Positions 31,447 to 39,253 of a DNA stretch of 39,253 bases are shown here, in pieces. How positions within the stretch are numbered: the stretch's first letter is position 1; every line of letters starts with the position of its first letter. The notes under the pieces were generated by a model. That model did not search any database. It was not told the origin of the DNA and saw only the letters and a list, made by a program, of their open reading frames with translations. The stretch is taken from NCBI GenBank assembly GCA_946536315.1, contig CAMNEH010000013.1, positions 1-39,253 on the forward strand, read 5' to 3'. A program made the translations under genes and the position numbers. This DNA comes from an uncultured Clostridia bacterium (GTDB taxonomy: Bacteria > Bacillota > Clostridia > Christensenellales > Aristaeellaceae).

Positions 31447-33402
31447 ATGTCTCGCAGTGACGCTATTCAGCAGTATAAAGTGGCCCTCAGAGCAGGGCAG
31501 AAGTATTTCAACGCGCAGGAGGCGCAGCACAAATCTCCCTATCTGGCCGTACTGGACGAGCTGACCAACGATACCCTGTTCTCCGGCCAGCAGGCCCTGG
31601 GGGTCATCGAAATCCCGCTCTCCCTGGTCGTGGGGACGTTTTCGGCAGGACGGAAGACAGCCTTCGCGGGCAACTATATGCCCATCCTGCCGGAAAACTC
31701 CGAATTTGCCGGGAAGTGGGTGAGCCTGTGCGACGCCCATCTTTCGGAGGGCGGCATCCGCGACGCGATCAAATGTATGGAATTCCTGGGCCGGTTCTAC
31801 GTCATCGAGGGGCACAAGCGCGTGTCGGTGCTCAAAAGCTTCGGCGCGCCGAGCATCATGGCCGAGGTGACGCGCATGGTGCCCGTGTGGACCGATACCC
31901 CCGAAATCAAGGCGTATTATGAGTTTATGCGCTTTTATAAGCAGACCGGCATGTACGATATCCAGTTTACCGAACCGGGCTCTTACGCGCGGCTGCTCGA
32001 CCGGCTGGGGTACGCTGAGGACCATGTCTGGACGCATGACGAGCGCGCGAACCTCCTGTCGATCTATATGAAGTTCTCCCGCGTGGTGACGCCGCGCATG
32101 CTGGTCCGCATGCCCGGCCGCCAGGTCTGCGACGTCATGCTGGAGTGCATGGAGGTCTATTCGCCGGACGAGCTTATCAAGGCGGACGACGCCCGGCTGC
32201 AGAAGCTGGTCATGCCGCTCATGCGCGACTTTGAGGTCAATCCGGACGAAGCGGCGGACACACACATTTCCATGCGGCCGGAAGTGCAGGACAAGGGCCT
32301 CGTTCGCCAGCTGCTGGAGGATCTGTCGCGGCCGGACGCGCTCAAAATCGCCTTCATTTACTCCGCGCCGCCGGAGTCGAGCGAGTGGACCGCGGCGCAC
32401 GACGAAGGCCGGCGCCGGATGGAGGAGGCCTTCGAAAACCAGGTGCTGGTCCGCACCTATATCGCTACGCGGGAGACGGCCGATGCCGTGATGGAAACGG
32501 CCGTGGCGGACGGCGCGCAGGTCATTTTTGTGACCGCTCCGCTGCTGATGGGCTCCGCGCGGCGCATCGCCGCGATGCACCCGGGCCTCAAGGTGCTGGT
32601 GTGCGCGCTGTCCGTGCCGTATACGGGCATCAGGACCTATTACGCACGGGTATACGAGGCGAAATTTGTGCTCGGCGCGATCGCTGGAACGCTCTGCGGC
32701 GGCGAGCCGATCGGCTGCGTCGCGCAGTATCCGATCCTGGGCGTGCCGGCGGCGATCAACGCGTTCGCGCTCGGCGCGCGCATGACCTGCCCGGACGCGC
32801 GCGTGCTGCTGGAGTGGTCCTGCATGCCCGGCAATCCCTATGAAAAGCTGATGAAGGCCGGCGCGAGGCTGATCACCGGACAGCCGGGTACGCTGCCCTC
32901 GCTCAAGGACGGCGCGGGCCTGTTCGAAGCGTGCGGAGGCGGGCTGCATTCGCTCGCCAGGGAGGTCTGGAACTGGGGACGGATGTATCAGAAGATCGTG
33001 CGCAGCATTCTGGACGGCGGCTGGGAGCAGGAGGATAACGCGCCCTCGGTCAATTACTGGTGGGGCATGAACGGCGGCGTGATCAACGTCCGGCTCTCGG
33101 AGCAGCTGACGCCCGGCGCCTCTCAGCTGGCGGATATCCTGCGCAGCGGCATGGTGAACGGCAGCATCCAGCCCTTCCTGTGCGAGATGAAGGATCAGCG
33201 CGGTACAATGCGCCTGGACGGCGAGCGCTGGCTGACGCCGATCGAGATCATGCAGATGAACTGGCTGAGCGAATATGTGACCGGCATCCTGCCCAAGCCG
33301 GACGAGGTGCTCGAAATGTCGCGGGAGACCACGCGTCTCCTGGCGCTGCCGGAGGAGCCGGCGGAGCCCAAGGGCCAGCAGGAGCCCTCGCAGGAGGAAT
33401 GA
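31447..33402 (+). CDS. Cytosolic fusion of a ParB/sulfiredoxin-like domain and a BMP (PnrA-like nucleoside-binding) domain
   Basis: A 651-residue protein from ATG 31447 after AGAAAGGAA. It has no signal peptide, lipobox or membrane segment. Residues about 52-150 resemble a ParB/Srx domain: GVIEIPLSLVVGTF, then YVIEGHKRVSVLKSFGAP with the GHxR-like Gly122-His123-Lys124-Arg125, followed by IMAEVTRMVP. A helical linker (150-290) leads to a BMP/PnrA-type periplasmic-binding fold (about 294-610: LKIAFIYSAPPES, DGAQVIFVTAPLLMG, YYARVYEAKFVLGAIAGTL, IGCVAQYPILGVPAAINAFALGA). BMP proteins normally bind purine nucleosides outside the cell for ABC import; here the domain must work inside. A Pro/Glu/Gln-rich tail ends the protein. 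Role unknown; an intracellular nucleoside sensor is my inference. Confidence 0.78.
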   Translation: MSRSDAIQQYKVALRAGQKYFNAQEAQHKSPYLAVLDELTNDTLFSGQQALGVIEIPLSLVVGTFSAGRKTAFAGNYMPILPENSEFAGKWVSLCDAHLSEGGIRDAIKCMEFLGRFYVIEGHKRVSVLKSFGAPSIMAEVTRMVPVWTDTPEIKAYYEFMRFYKQTGMYDIQFTEPGSYARLLDRLGYAEDHVWTHDERANLLSIYMKFSRVVTPRMLVRMPGRQVCDVMLECMEVYSPDELIKADDARLQKLVMPLMRDFEVNPDEAADTHISMRPEVQDKGLVRQLLEDLSRPDALKIAFIYSAPPESSEWTAAHDEGRRRMEEAFENQVLVRTYIATRETADAVMETAVADGAQVIFVTAPLLMGSARRIAAMHPGLKVLVCALSVPYTGIRTYYARVYEAKFVLGAIAGTLCGGEPIGCVAQYPILGVPAAINAFALGARMTCPDARVLLEWSCMPGNPYEKLMKAGARLITGQPGTLPSLKDGAGLFEACGGGLHSLAREVWNWGRMYQKIVRSILDGGWEQEDNAPSVNYWWGMNGGVINVRLSEQLTPGASQLADILRSGMVNGSIQPFLCEMKDQRGTMRLDGERWLTPIEIMQMNWLSEYVTGILPKPDEVLEMSRETTRLLALPEEPAEPKGQQEPSQEE

Positions 33403-33406
33403 GCGC

Positions 33407-33997
33407 ATGAAGATACTGGCGGTGTCGGATGTCGAATGCCCCGCGCTGTGGGAATACTACCGCCCCGAACGGATGGAAGGGGTGGATGTGATCGTTTCCT
33501 GCGGCGACCTTCGGCGGGAATATCTGGAGTTTCTGGTCACGATGACCAACAAGCCCGTCCTGTATGTGCCGGGCAACCATGACAAAGGATATGTCAAAAA
33601 TCCGCCGGAGGGGTGCGACTGCATCGACGGCATCGTTTACCAGTATCGTGGGGTGCGTTTTCTCGGGCTGGGCGGGTGCAAGTTCTATAACGACCCCGTC
33701 TACCAGTATACTGAAAAACAGATGGAACGCCGCGTCCGCCAGCTGCGCCGCGCCCTGAAAAAGAGCGGCGGCGTGGACGTGGTGGTGACACACGCCGCCC
33801 CTGCCGGGTGCGGCGACCGCCAGGACCCAGCGCATCAGGGCTTCGTCTGTTTTCTGGACCTGATGCGGCGGTACAGGCCGCGCTACTTCCTGCACGGGCA
33901 CGTGCACATGAACTATGACCGGGACATCCCGCGGCAGATGACCTACGAGCAAACGGAAATCATCAACGCGTACGAGCGTTACACCGTCGAGCTGTAG
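33407..33997 (+). CDS. Calcineurin-like metallophosphoesterase
   Basis: A 196-residue cytosolic protein from ATG 33407; the AGGAGG site lies inside the end of the preceding gene, 4 bp away, so the two are cotranslated. Motifs in order are SDVE (7-10), CGDL (32-35), GNHD (56-59), VVTHAAP (about 126-132) and LHGHVH (about 163-168). The first motif usually reads D-x-H; here it is Asp8-Val-Glu10, so Glu replaces a metal-binding His, which also occurs in some small Clostridia phosphoesterases. The rest of the two-metal centre is intact, so a phosphodiesterase or phosphatase activity is plausible. The substrate is unknown; a nucleotide would suit the neighbouring BMP fusion. Confidence 0.86.
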   Translation: MKILAVSDVECPALWEYYRPERMEGVDVIVSCGDLRREYLEFLVTMTNKPVLYVPGNHDKGYVKNPPEGCDCIDGIVYQYRGVRFLGLGGCKFYNDPVYQYTEKQMERRVRQLRRALKKSGGVDVVVTHAAPAGCGDRQDPAHQGFVCFLDLMRRYRPRYFLHGHVHMNYDRDIPRQMTYEQTEIINAYERYTVEL

Positions 33998-34014
33998 CAA
34001 CGACAGGAGGAATT

Positions 34015-35838
34015 ATGCCTGGACCCGGATCGCGCGGCCCGATGGGGCGCGGCTATCTGACCGAGGAAGAAAAGCGCAACGCGCCAAAGGTGACCGCGGC
34101 GCTGCTCAGGCGCGTGCTGTCTTACCTGCGGCCCTACTGGCGCCAGCTGGCGCTGGTGCTGGGATGCATCGTCGTCTCGTCCGTGTGCAGCGTGTTCCCC
34201 TCGGTGCTGACCGGACGGATCATCGACGAGGGCCTGATCGGCCGAAACATGGGCGCGCTGGTCCGGCTGATCCTGATTTCCCTGGCGCTCAACCTGGGCG
34301 CCAATCTGATCGGCGTGGGCGAAAGCTACCTGAACAGCTGGATCGCGCAGCACATCTCCTACGATATGCGCAACCAGATGTACGCCCATTTGCAGAAAAT
34401 GTCCCAGCGCTTCTTTACGTCCGCCAACCAGGGCGACATCATCACGCGCATGACCAGCGATATCTCCGGCGTGGAAACCGTCGTATCCAACACCTTTGCC
34501 AGCATCCTGTCCAATGTGATCACTTTGGCGGTCGCGCTGATCGCGATGTTCAGGAAAAACTGGCTGCTGGCGCTGATCGGCATGGTGGTGGTGCCGCTGT
34601 TTACGCTGCCGACGCGCATGGCCGGTAAAAGGCGCTGGAAGCTCGCGGGCGAGGCGCAGGCGTGCAACGACGAAATCAACGGCATCCTGAACGAAACGCT
34701 GTCGGTGAGCGGACAGCTGCTGGTCAAGCTGTTCGGCAGGGAAAAGCAGGAGTACGAACGCTACCGCGACGCCAACGGCCGCATGATCCGCCTGAACATC
34801 CGGGAGCGCATGGCGGGACGCTGGTTTTTTATGCTGCTGAGCACGCTGACGACCATCGGCCCGATGCTGCTCTATCTGGTGGGCGGCTTGCTGATCATGC
34901 GCTATGACAGCGCGCTCACCGTCGGCGATATCACCGTGCTGGTGACGCTGCTGGGCCGGATGTACGGGCCGGTCAACAGCCTGCTCAATATTCAGGTGGA
35001 CTGGATCCGTTCCATGGCCATGTTCACGCGCATCTTTGATTATTATGACATGCCGGTCGAAATTGACGACCGCCCCGGCGCGCGGACGCTGACCGACGCA
35101 AAGGGTGAGGTGCGCTTCGAGCACGTCGGCTTCTCCTATGACGGCGAGCATCCGATCCTGCGCGATATCAGCTTCGAGCTCAGAAGCGGGGACTGCGTCG
35201 CCATCGTCGGGCCGAGCGGCAGCGGCAAGAGTACCATCGTCAACCTGATCCCGAGACTGTGGGACGTTTCGTCCGGCCGCGTCTTCTTTGACGGGCAGGA
35301 CGTACGCGACCTGACGCTGTCGTCGCTGCGCGCGGAAATCGGCGTGGTGACGCAGGAGACCTACCTGTTCAACGGCAGCATCCGGGATAATTTGCTTTAC
35401 GCGCGGCCGGACGCGACGGAAGAGGATATGTTGAACGCGTGCCGGCAGGCCAATATCCTGGATTTCATTCAGCGCCAGCCCGAGGGACTGGACACCATGG
35501 TCGGCAATCGCGGGCTGAAGCTGTCCGGCGGCGAGAAGCAGCGCATCTCCATCGCCCGCGCTCTGCTCAAGGATCCCGCGCTGCTGATTTTTGACGAAGC
35601 CACCTCCGCGCTGGATTCGATTTCGGAGGCCGCCATCCAGAAAGCCATCAATCCGCTGATCGAGCAGCGCACGTCCATCCTGATCGCGCACCGGCTGTCC
35701 ACCATCCTCGCCGCGGATGAAATCCTGGTGGTCCGCGACGGACACATCGTCGAGCGCGGCACGCACAAGCAACTGGTCAACGCCGGCGGCACCTATCAGG
35801 AATTGTACGAAACGCAGTTCAGCAAGGCGCTGGCGTGA
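34015..35838 (+). CDS. ABC exporter half-transporter (permease fused to ATPase)
   Basis: A 607-residue protein from ATG 34015 after ACAGGAGG, 17 bp behind the phosphoesterase. An N-terminal membrane domain with six segments (about 35-335) is fused to an ATPase domain. The ATPase has Walker A GPSGSGKST (399-407), Q-loop VVTQETYLFNGS, signature LSGGEKQR (503-510), Walker B LLIFDE (523-528) followed by ATSALD, and H-loop His559 in AHRLST. The arrangement is that of MsbA/LmrA/YknU-type exporters for lipids, drugs or peptides. It may work as a homodimer, since no second half-transporter is adjacent. Cargo unknown. Confidence 0.93.
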   Translation: MPGPGSRGPMGRGYLTEEEKRNAPKVTAALLRRVLSYLRPYWRQLALVLGCIVVSSVCSVFPSVLTGRIIDEGLIGRNMGALVRLILISLALNLGANLIGVGESYLNSWIAQHISYDMRNQMYAHLQKMSQRFFTSANQGDIITRMTSDISGVETVVSNTFASILSNVITLAVALIAMFRKNWLLALIGMVVVPLFTLPTRMAGKRRWKLAGEAQACNDEINGILNETLSVSGQLLVKLFGREKQEYERYRDANGRMIRLNIRERMAGRWFFMLLSTLTTIGPMLLYLVGGLLIMRYDSALTVGDITVLVTLLGRMYGPVNSLLNIQVDWIRSMAMFTRIFDYYDMPVEIDDRPGARTLTDAKGEVRFEHVGFSYDGEHPILRDISFELRSGDCVAIVGPSGSGKSTIVNLIPRLWDVSSGRVFFDGQDVRDLTLSSLRAEIGVVTQETYLFNGSIRDNLLYARPDATEEDMLNACRQANILDFIQRQPEGLDTMVGNRGLKLSGGEKQRISIARALLKDPALLIFDEATSALDSISEAAIQKAINPLIEQRTSILIAHRLSTILAADEILVVRDGHIVERGTHKQLVNAGGTYQELYETQFSKALA

Positions 35839-35878
35839 CAAAAATACAATCCGAATACAGCGCGACTTGAAAAAACGC

Positions 35879-35907
35879 TTGACAAGCATTTGAATTTCGG
35901 GTATGCT
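35879..35907 (+). promoter_or_regulatory. Promoter of the trp importer leader
   Basis: Consensus TTGACA (35879-35884), 17 bp, TATGCT (35902-35907). Confidence 0.8.
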
Positions 35908-35913
35908 TGGCAT

Positions 35914-36186
35914 GTCGAAACCGATGAGGGAGAAGAGTAGCAGCCCTGTACTGCGGCAAAGAGAGCCGACGGCAGTGAGAATGCGGCGCGCAGGGGGTAT
36001 GTGAATGGGCTCCTGAGGGCGCTCCGAAAGGCAACCGGTAGGCAGCGACGGGGACCGCACCCGTTATCCAGGCGGCGCATATCGCAGGTATGCGGATGAG
36101 CGTGCTCCGTTCTTCGGGGCAAAGCTGAGTGGCACCACGGGAATACCGCCTCAGCGCACAGGTGAATTGTGCGTTGGGGCGTTTTT
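35914..36186 (+). promoter_or_regulatory. T-box riboswitch, tryptophan-specific (specifier UGG)
   Basis: The leader has all T-box landmarks in order. A stem I base with GATGAGGGAGAAGAGTAG is followed by the AG-rich AAAGAGAGCC element and a distal loop region GGCAGTGAGAATG. A specifier segment GTGAA-TGG-GCTCCTGAG follows, with UGG at 36006-36008. The T-box sequence is GAGTGGCACCACGG. The antiterminator pairs GCTGAG (36124-36129) with CTCAGC (36150-36155), with TGGCACC bulged and CGG/CCG inside. The competing terminator pairs CGCCTCAGCGCAC (36147-36159) with GTGCGTTGGGGCG (36169-36181), followed by TTTTT. UGGC in the bulge would pair with a G73-CCA tRNA end, as in tRNA-Trp. Uncharged tRNA-Trp should therefore allow readthrough into the importer genes. 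Confidence 0.95.
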
Positions 36187-36271
36187 GTTCCCTGCCTTCC
36201 GTGTCACGGCCGTCATGGAGGGCAGACCTTATCCGGTATCGATGACGATCAACGAAAGGATGGTAAATCAG

Positions 36272-37297
36272 ATGAAAAAAATCATGGCGGTTCTCCTGGC
36301 GGCGATGCTCCTGATGTCCGTTGGCGCAGTGTCCCTCGCGGAAGAAGCGAAGACCTTCAAAATCGGCATCTGCAACTTTGTGGACGACGCGTCCCTGAAC
36401 CAGATCATCGCGAATATCCGCGACAGGCTCGGCGAAATCGAGCAGGAACGCGGCGTGAAGATCGAAATCATGGAAGACAACTGCAACCTGGACGGCAGTG
36501 TGCTGGAACAGATCATCGCCAATTTCATCGCCAGCGACGTTCAGCTGATGGTCGCCGTGGCGACGCCGGTCGCCATCGCCATGCAGGCGAAAACGGAGGA
36601 CAGCGCGCTGCCGGTCGTGTTTGCCGCTGTATCCGATCCGGTCGGCGCCGGCCTGGTGGAAAGCATGGAAGCGCCCGGCGCGAACCTGACCGGGACCTCG
36701 GACTACCTGGATACCAACGCCGTGTTCAACCTGCTGTTCGCCCTGAACCCGGACGCGTCCAAGGTCGCCCTGCTGTACAACCCGTCCGAGGACGCCTCCA
36801 CGGCCCCGATCGAGGCGGCCAAGGCGATCCTGGCCGACAAGGGCGTGAGCTATAAGGAGTACAGCGGCGCGAACGTGTCCGAGGTAGTCCTGGCCGCGGA
36901 CGCGATCGTCGCGGACGGCATGGACGCCGTGTTTACGCCGACCGACAATACGATCATGGCGTCGGAGCTGTCGATTTACGAGACCTTCGCCGAGGCGGGC
37001 ATCCCGCATTACACCGGCGCGGATTCCTTCGCGCTGAACGGCGCATTCCTGGGCTACGGCGTGGACTATGCCAACCTCGGCCGGGAAACGGGCGATATGG
37101 TGGCGGCGATCCTGCTGGACGGCGCCGATCCGGCGGCGACCCCTGTCAAGACCTTCGACAACGGTACCGCGACCGTGAATACGGAAATCTGCGCCGCGCT
37201 CGGGCTGGAATACGACGCGGTGGCGGAGCTGTTTGCCCCGTACTGCATCAAGGTGCAGCCGATCGCTACGGCGGAAAGCTTTGAAGACGTCAAATAA
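36272..37297 (+). CDS. trpX: Tryptophan ABC importer, substrate-binding protein
   Basis: A 341-residue exported protein; ATG 36272 is chosen because GAAAGGATGG precedes it and a signal peptide starts there (MKKIMAVLLAAMLLMSVGAVSLA|EE). The mature protein follows the ABC substrate-binding family PF04392: FKIGICNFVDDASLNQII, AVATPVAIAMQ, LPVVFAAVSDPVGAGLV, GANLTGTSDYLD, KVALLYNPSEDAS and a Y.G.D.FA.NGA end. There is no lipobox; it may stay near the membrane by other means. The Trp specifier of the upstream T-box gives the substrate, matching TrpX of the TrpXYZ systems. First gene of the operon. Confidence 0.92.
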   Translation: MKKIMAVLLAAMLLMSVGAVSLAEEAKTFKIGICNFVDDASLNQIIANIRDRLGEIEQERGVKIEIMEDNCNLDGSVLEQIIANFIASDVQLMVAVATPVAIAMQAKTEDSALPVVFAAVSDPVGAGLVESMEAPGANLTGTSDYLDTNAVFNLLFALNPDASKVALLYNPSEDASTAPIEAAKAILADKGVSYKEYSGANVSEVVLAADAIVADGMDAVFTPTDNTIMASELSIYETFAEAGIPHYTGADSFALNGAFLGYGVDYANLGRETGDMVAAILLDGADPAATPVKTFDNGTATVNTEICAALGLEYDAVAELFAPYCIKVQPIATAESFEDVK

Positions 37298-37315
37298 TGA
37301 ATGAAAAACCGGCGG

Positions 37316-37343
37316 AGCCCGGGCGGCGCATGCCGTCCGGGCT
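37316..37343 (+). other. 12-bp stem-loop between trpX and trpY
   Basis: AGCCCGGGCGGC-GCAT-GCCGTCCGGGCT (37316-37343), with one G-U pair. It has no U-tract and lies just upstream of the trpY ribosome site, so it could protect the binding-protein mRNA segment and set unequal expression. Confidence 0.65.
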
Positions 37344-37363
37344 ACCCGGCTGATGAGGGAACA

Positions 37364-38305
37364 ATGAGTCTGGATAAGATTGTGGTCCTGGGCCAGACCG
37401 CGCTGGAGCTCGGCCTGGTCAACGCGCTGACAGTGCTGGCGCTGTTTTTGAGCTATTCCATGCTGGACGTGTGCGACCTGTCGACCGACGGCTGCTTCAC
37501 GCTGGGGTCCGCGGTCGGGGCGCTGGTGGCCATCGCGGGCTATCCGTGGCTGAGCCTGCCCGCGGCCATGCTCGCCGGCGCACTGTCCGGCCTGCTGACG
37601 GCGACGCTGCAGACGCGCATGGGCGTGCAGAGCCTGCTGGCCGGCATCGTGGTCAATACCGGGCTGTACTCGGTCAACATGGCGCTGACCGGCAACAAGC
37701 CGACACTGAACATGAACAAGACGCCGACCGTGTTCGTCTTCGCGAAGGATTTCCTGAAGGGCACGCCGTTCAGCGGGCAGCATGTGCTGTTCGTCCTGCT
37801 GATCGCGGTGGCGCTGGCGGTGGTCTTTTTGTGGCGCTTCCTGCGCACCAAGCTGGGGCTGGCCATCCGCGCCACCGGCAGCAACGCGGATATGGTGCGG
37901 TCCTCCTCGATCAACCCGACCTTCACCACGACGGTGGGCCTGTGCGTATCCAATATGCTGACGGCGCTGTCAGGCTGCCTGATGGCGCAGCAGCAGAAGG
38001 GATATGACGTCAACAAGGGCTCCGGCATGGTGACGGTGGCGCTGGCCTCGCTGCTGATCGGCGGCGTCATTTTCGGCAAGCACCGGAGCATCCCGCTGCG
38101 TCTGATCGGCGCGGTGCTCGGCGCGTTCATTTTCCGGCTGGTGTACACGCTCGCGCTGCGCTTCAACATGCCGGCGTTCATGCTGAAGGCGGTCTCCTCG
38201 CTGATCGTGATCCTTGCGCTGTCCGGCTCATATTTCAAAGGACAATTGCCCTATATCATGAAACGCCTGAAAGGCAGGGGAGGGTCCGGCCGTGCTGAAG
38301 CTTGA
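37364..38305 (+). CDS. trpY: Tryptophan ABC importer, permease
   Basis: A 313-residue membrane protein. ATG 37364 is chosen because GAGGGA precedes it and the mature permease begins there; the longer frame from 37301 would run through the intergenic stem-loop. About eight membrane segments have the branched-chain permease pattern of PF02653: SYSMLDVCDLSTDGCFTLGSAVGA near the N-terminus, GVQSLLAGIVVNTGLYSVN, LGLAIRATGSNADMVRSSSIN (the EAA-like cytoplasmic loop), and GSGMVTVALASLLIGG. It would form the Trp channel together with the ATPase below, whose start overlaps its end. Confidence 0.92.
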   Translation: MSLDKIVVLGQTALELGLVNALTVLALFLSYSMLDVCDLSTDGCFTLGSAVGALVAIAGYPWLSLPAAMLAGALSGLLTATLQTRMGVQSLLAGIVVNTGLYSVNMALTGNKPTLNMNKTPTVFVFAKDFLKGTPFSGQHVLFVLLIAVALAVVFLWRFLRTKLGLAIRATGSNADMVRSSSINPTFTTTVGLCVSNMLTALSGCLMAQQQKGYDVNKGSGMVTVALASLLIGGVIFGKHRSIPLRLIGAVLGAFIFRLVYTLALRFNMPAFMLKAVSSLIVILALSGSYFKGQLPYIMKRLKGRGGSGRAEA

Positions 38306-39083
38306 ACAGGTCAGTAAAACCTTTTATCCCGGGACGCCCAACGCGCGGCTCGCGCTGGACCGGCTGAACCTGCACATCCTGCCGGGGGATTTTGTCAGCA
38401 TCATCGGCGCGAACGGCGCGGGCAAATCCACGCTGTTCAACGCGATCTGCGGAAGCTTTTACCTGGACGAGGGCTGGGTGGTGCTGGACAACAGGGACGT
38501 GACCATGCTGCCCGAGTATAAGCGCGCGCGGCAGATCGGCCGCCTGTTTCAGGACCCCATGCGCGGCACCGCGCCGGATATGAGCATTGAGGAAAACCTC
38601 GCCCTGGCTGCCGGGCTGGGGGGCTGGATGTCCCATGTCACCAGCGCGGACCGCAGGAGCTTCCGGGACCGCCTCGCCCTGCTGAATATGGGCCTGGAGG
38701 ACCGCATGTCGCAGCCGGTGGGCCTGCTGTCCGGCGGACAGCGCCAGGCGCTGACGCTGCTGATGGCCACCTACCAGACGCCGAAGCTGCTGCTGCTGGA
38801 CGAGCATACCGCCGCGCTGGACCCCGGGACCGCGGAAAAGGTGCTCGCTCTGACGGAAACGATCGTCCGGGAACACCAGCTGACCTGCCTGATGATCACG
38901 CATAACATGCAGTCCGCGCTGGACCTGGGCAACCGGACGCTGATGATGGACCAGGGCCGGGTGATTTACGACGTGCGGGGCGAGGAGCGCGCCAGGCTGA
39001 CGGTGCATGACCTGACCGAAAAATTCCACGAAAAATCCGGGCGCGAGCTGAACAACGACCGGATGCTGCTCGGCGTGTCCTGA
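38292..39083 (+). CDS. trpZ: Tryptophan ABC importer, ATP-binding protein
   Basis: A 263-residue ATPase from GTG 38292 after GGGGAGGG, overlapping trpY by 14 bp. It has Walker A GANGAGKST (about 39-47), Q-loop LFQDPMRG, signature LSGGQRQ, Walker B LLLLDEHTAALDP and the H-loop ITHNMQSAL. The DEHTAALDP form is typical of the ATPases that pair with PF04392 binding proteins. An alternative start one codon later is not better. It ends the T-box-controlled operon. Confidence 0.92.
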   Translation: MLKLEQVSKTFYPGTPNARLALDRLNLHILPGDFVSIIGANGAGKSTLFNAICGSFYLDEGWVVLDNRDVTMLPEYKRARQIGRLFQDPMRGTAPDMSIEENLALAAGLGGWMSHVTSADRRSFRDRLALLNMGLEDRMSQPVGLLSGGQRQALTLLMATYQTPKLLLLDEHTAALDPGTAEKVLALTETIVREHQLTCLMITHNMQSALDLGNRTLMMDQGRVIYDVRGEERARLTVHDLTEKFHEKSGRELNNDRMLLGVS

Positions 39084-39253
39084 CAGATACGGTCAACGCA
39101 TGAATTAAGCTCGTCACTTTGCTGTGAATACTGCGGGAATTGAATGTATCTGGGCACACAGTCACAGTTCAATGCTTTTCTGCATGGTTGCAAGTAAAAG
39201 GGGCACATTATAACACAAAAAATAAAAAAATTTATTTTTTTTCGCACGTTTTC
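39084..39253. other. AT-rich intergenic end of the window
   Basis: Base composition drops sharply to AT-rich after trpZ. An A/T-only inverted repeat AAAAAATAAA (39217-39226) / TTTATTTTTT (39231-39240) ends in more T. It could be a weak terminator or a low-complexity run. No gene seen. Confidence 0.35.

Noticed and set aside
31447-33402. Ordinary BMP ABC-importer binding protein
   Set aside because: There is no signal peptide or lipobox and an extra ParB-like domain comes first. The neighbouring ABC protein is an exporter-type fusion.
39190-39253. Promoter at the window end (TTGCAA...TATAAC)
   Set aside because: The spacer is only 15 bp and no downstream gene is visible inside the window.

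Overview
The window looks like a chromosomal segment of a GC-rich, Gram-positive-type (Bacillota, Clostridia-like) bacterium. The evidence is strong AAAGGA/GGAGG ribosome binding sites, TTGACA/TATAAT-type promoters, a T-box riboswitch, dxs-tlyA and dprA loci, a VanY-type D-Ala-D-Ala peptidase, and many secreted proteins with short Ala-rich signal peptides (ALA|E, ASA|A). Codon third positions are heavily G/C, so long antisense shadow ORFs are everywhere. An uncultured gut or rumen Clostridia lineage (Christensenellales/Aristaeella-like) is my inference, not something proven by the sequence. No phage, IS element, CRISPR array, tRNA or rRNA was seen.

Layout. (1) 1-646 (-): partial XRE/TPR regulator, followed by a gene-poor, AT-rich gap with a small coding remnant. 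(2) 1185-8365 (+): five secreted proteins: a large two-domain esterase, two paralogous GFSGGG hydrolases, a PepSY-like duplicated protein, and an SH3b protein ending in 19 heptads. (3) 8366-9015: decayed DNA with a frameshifted BspA-type leucine-rich-repeat remnant. (4) 9016-11626 (-): a nudC-GNAT fusion, rluB and mnmM operon. (5) 11735-17704 (+): DUF4332 protein, VanW-like membrane protein, TetR regulator, membrane-fused PlsC-like acyltransferase, and dprA. (6) 17797-20025 (+): an exported UshA-like protein with degraded metal sites and an 81-residue orphan protein. (7) 20075-22734 (-): dxs-tlyA. (8) 22843-29089 (-): three exported surface proteins (InlB-like repeat protein, 1422-residue multi-repeat protein, NlpC/P60-like protein). 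(9) 29303-31308: VanY-like peptidase and acyltransferase-3 protein, divergently transcribed from back-to-back promoters. (10) 31447-35838 (+): a cytosolic ParB-like/BMP fusion, a small metallophosphoesterase and an ABC exporter. (11) 35879-39083 (+): a tryptophan T-box (specifier UGG) controlling a three-gene trpXYZ-type ABC importer.

How they work together. Much of the window serves the cell envelope: extracellular ester hydrolysis, SH3b/NlpC/VanY wall binding and trimming, large adhesin-like proteins, and lipid or polysaccharide acylation. The best-explained circuit is the Trp T-box and importer, where specifier codon, UGGC bulge, mutually exclusive antiterminator and terminator, and operon content all agree. 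The least-explained unit is the signal-peptide-less ParB-like/BMP fusion followed by a phosphoesterase and an ABC exporter, which could be an intracellular nucleoside- or nucleotide-sensing module.
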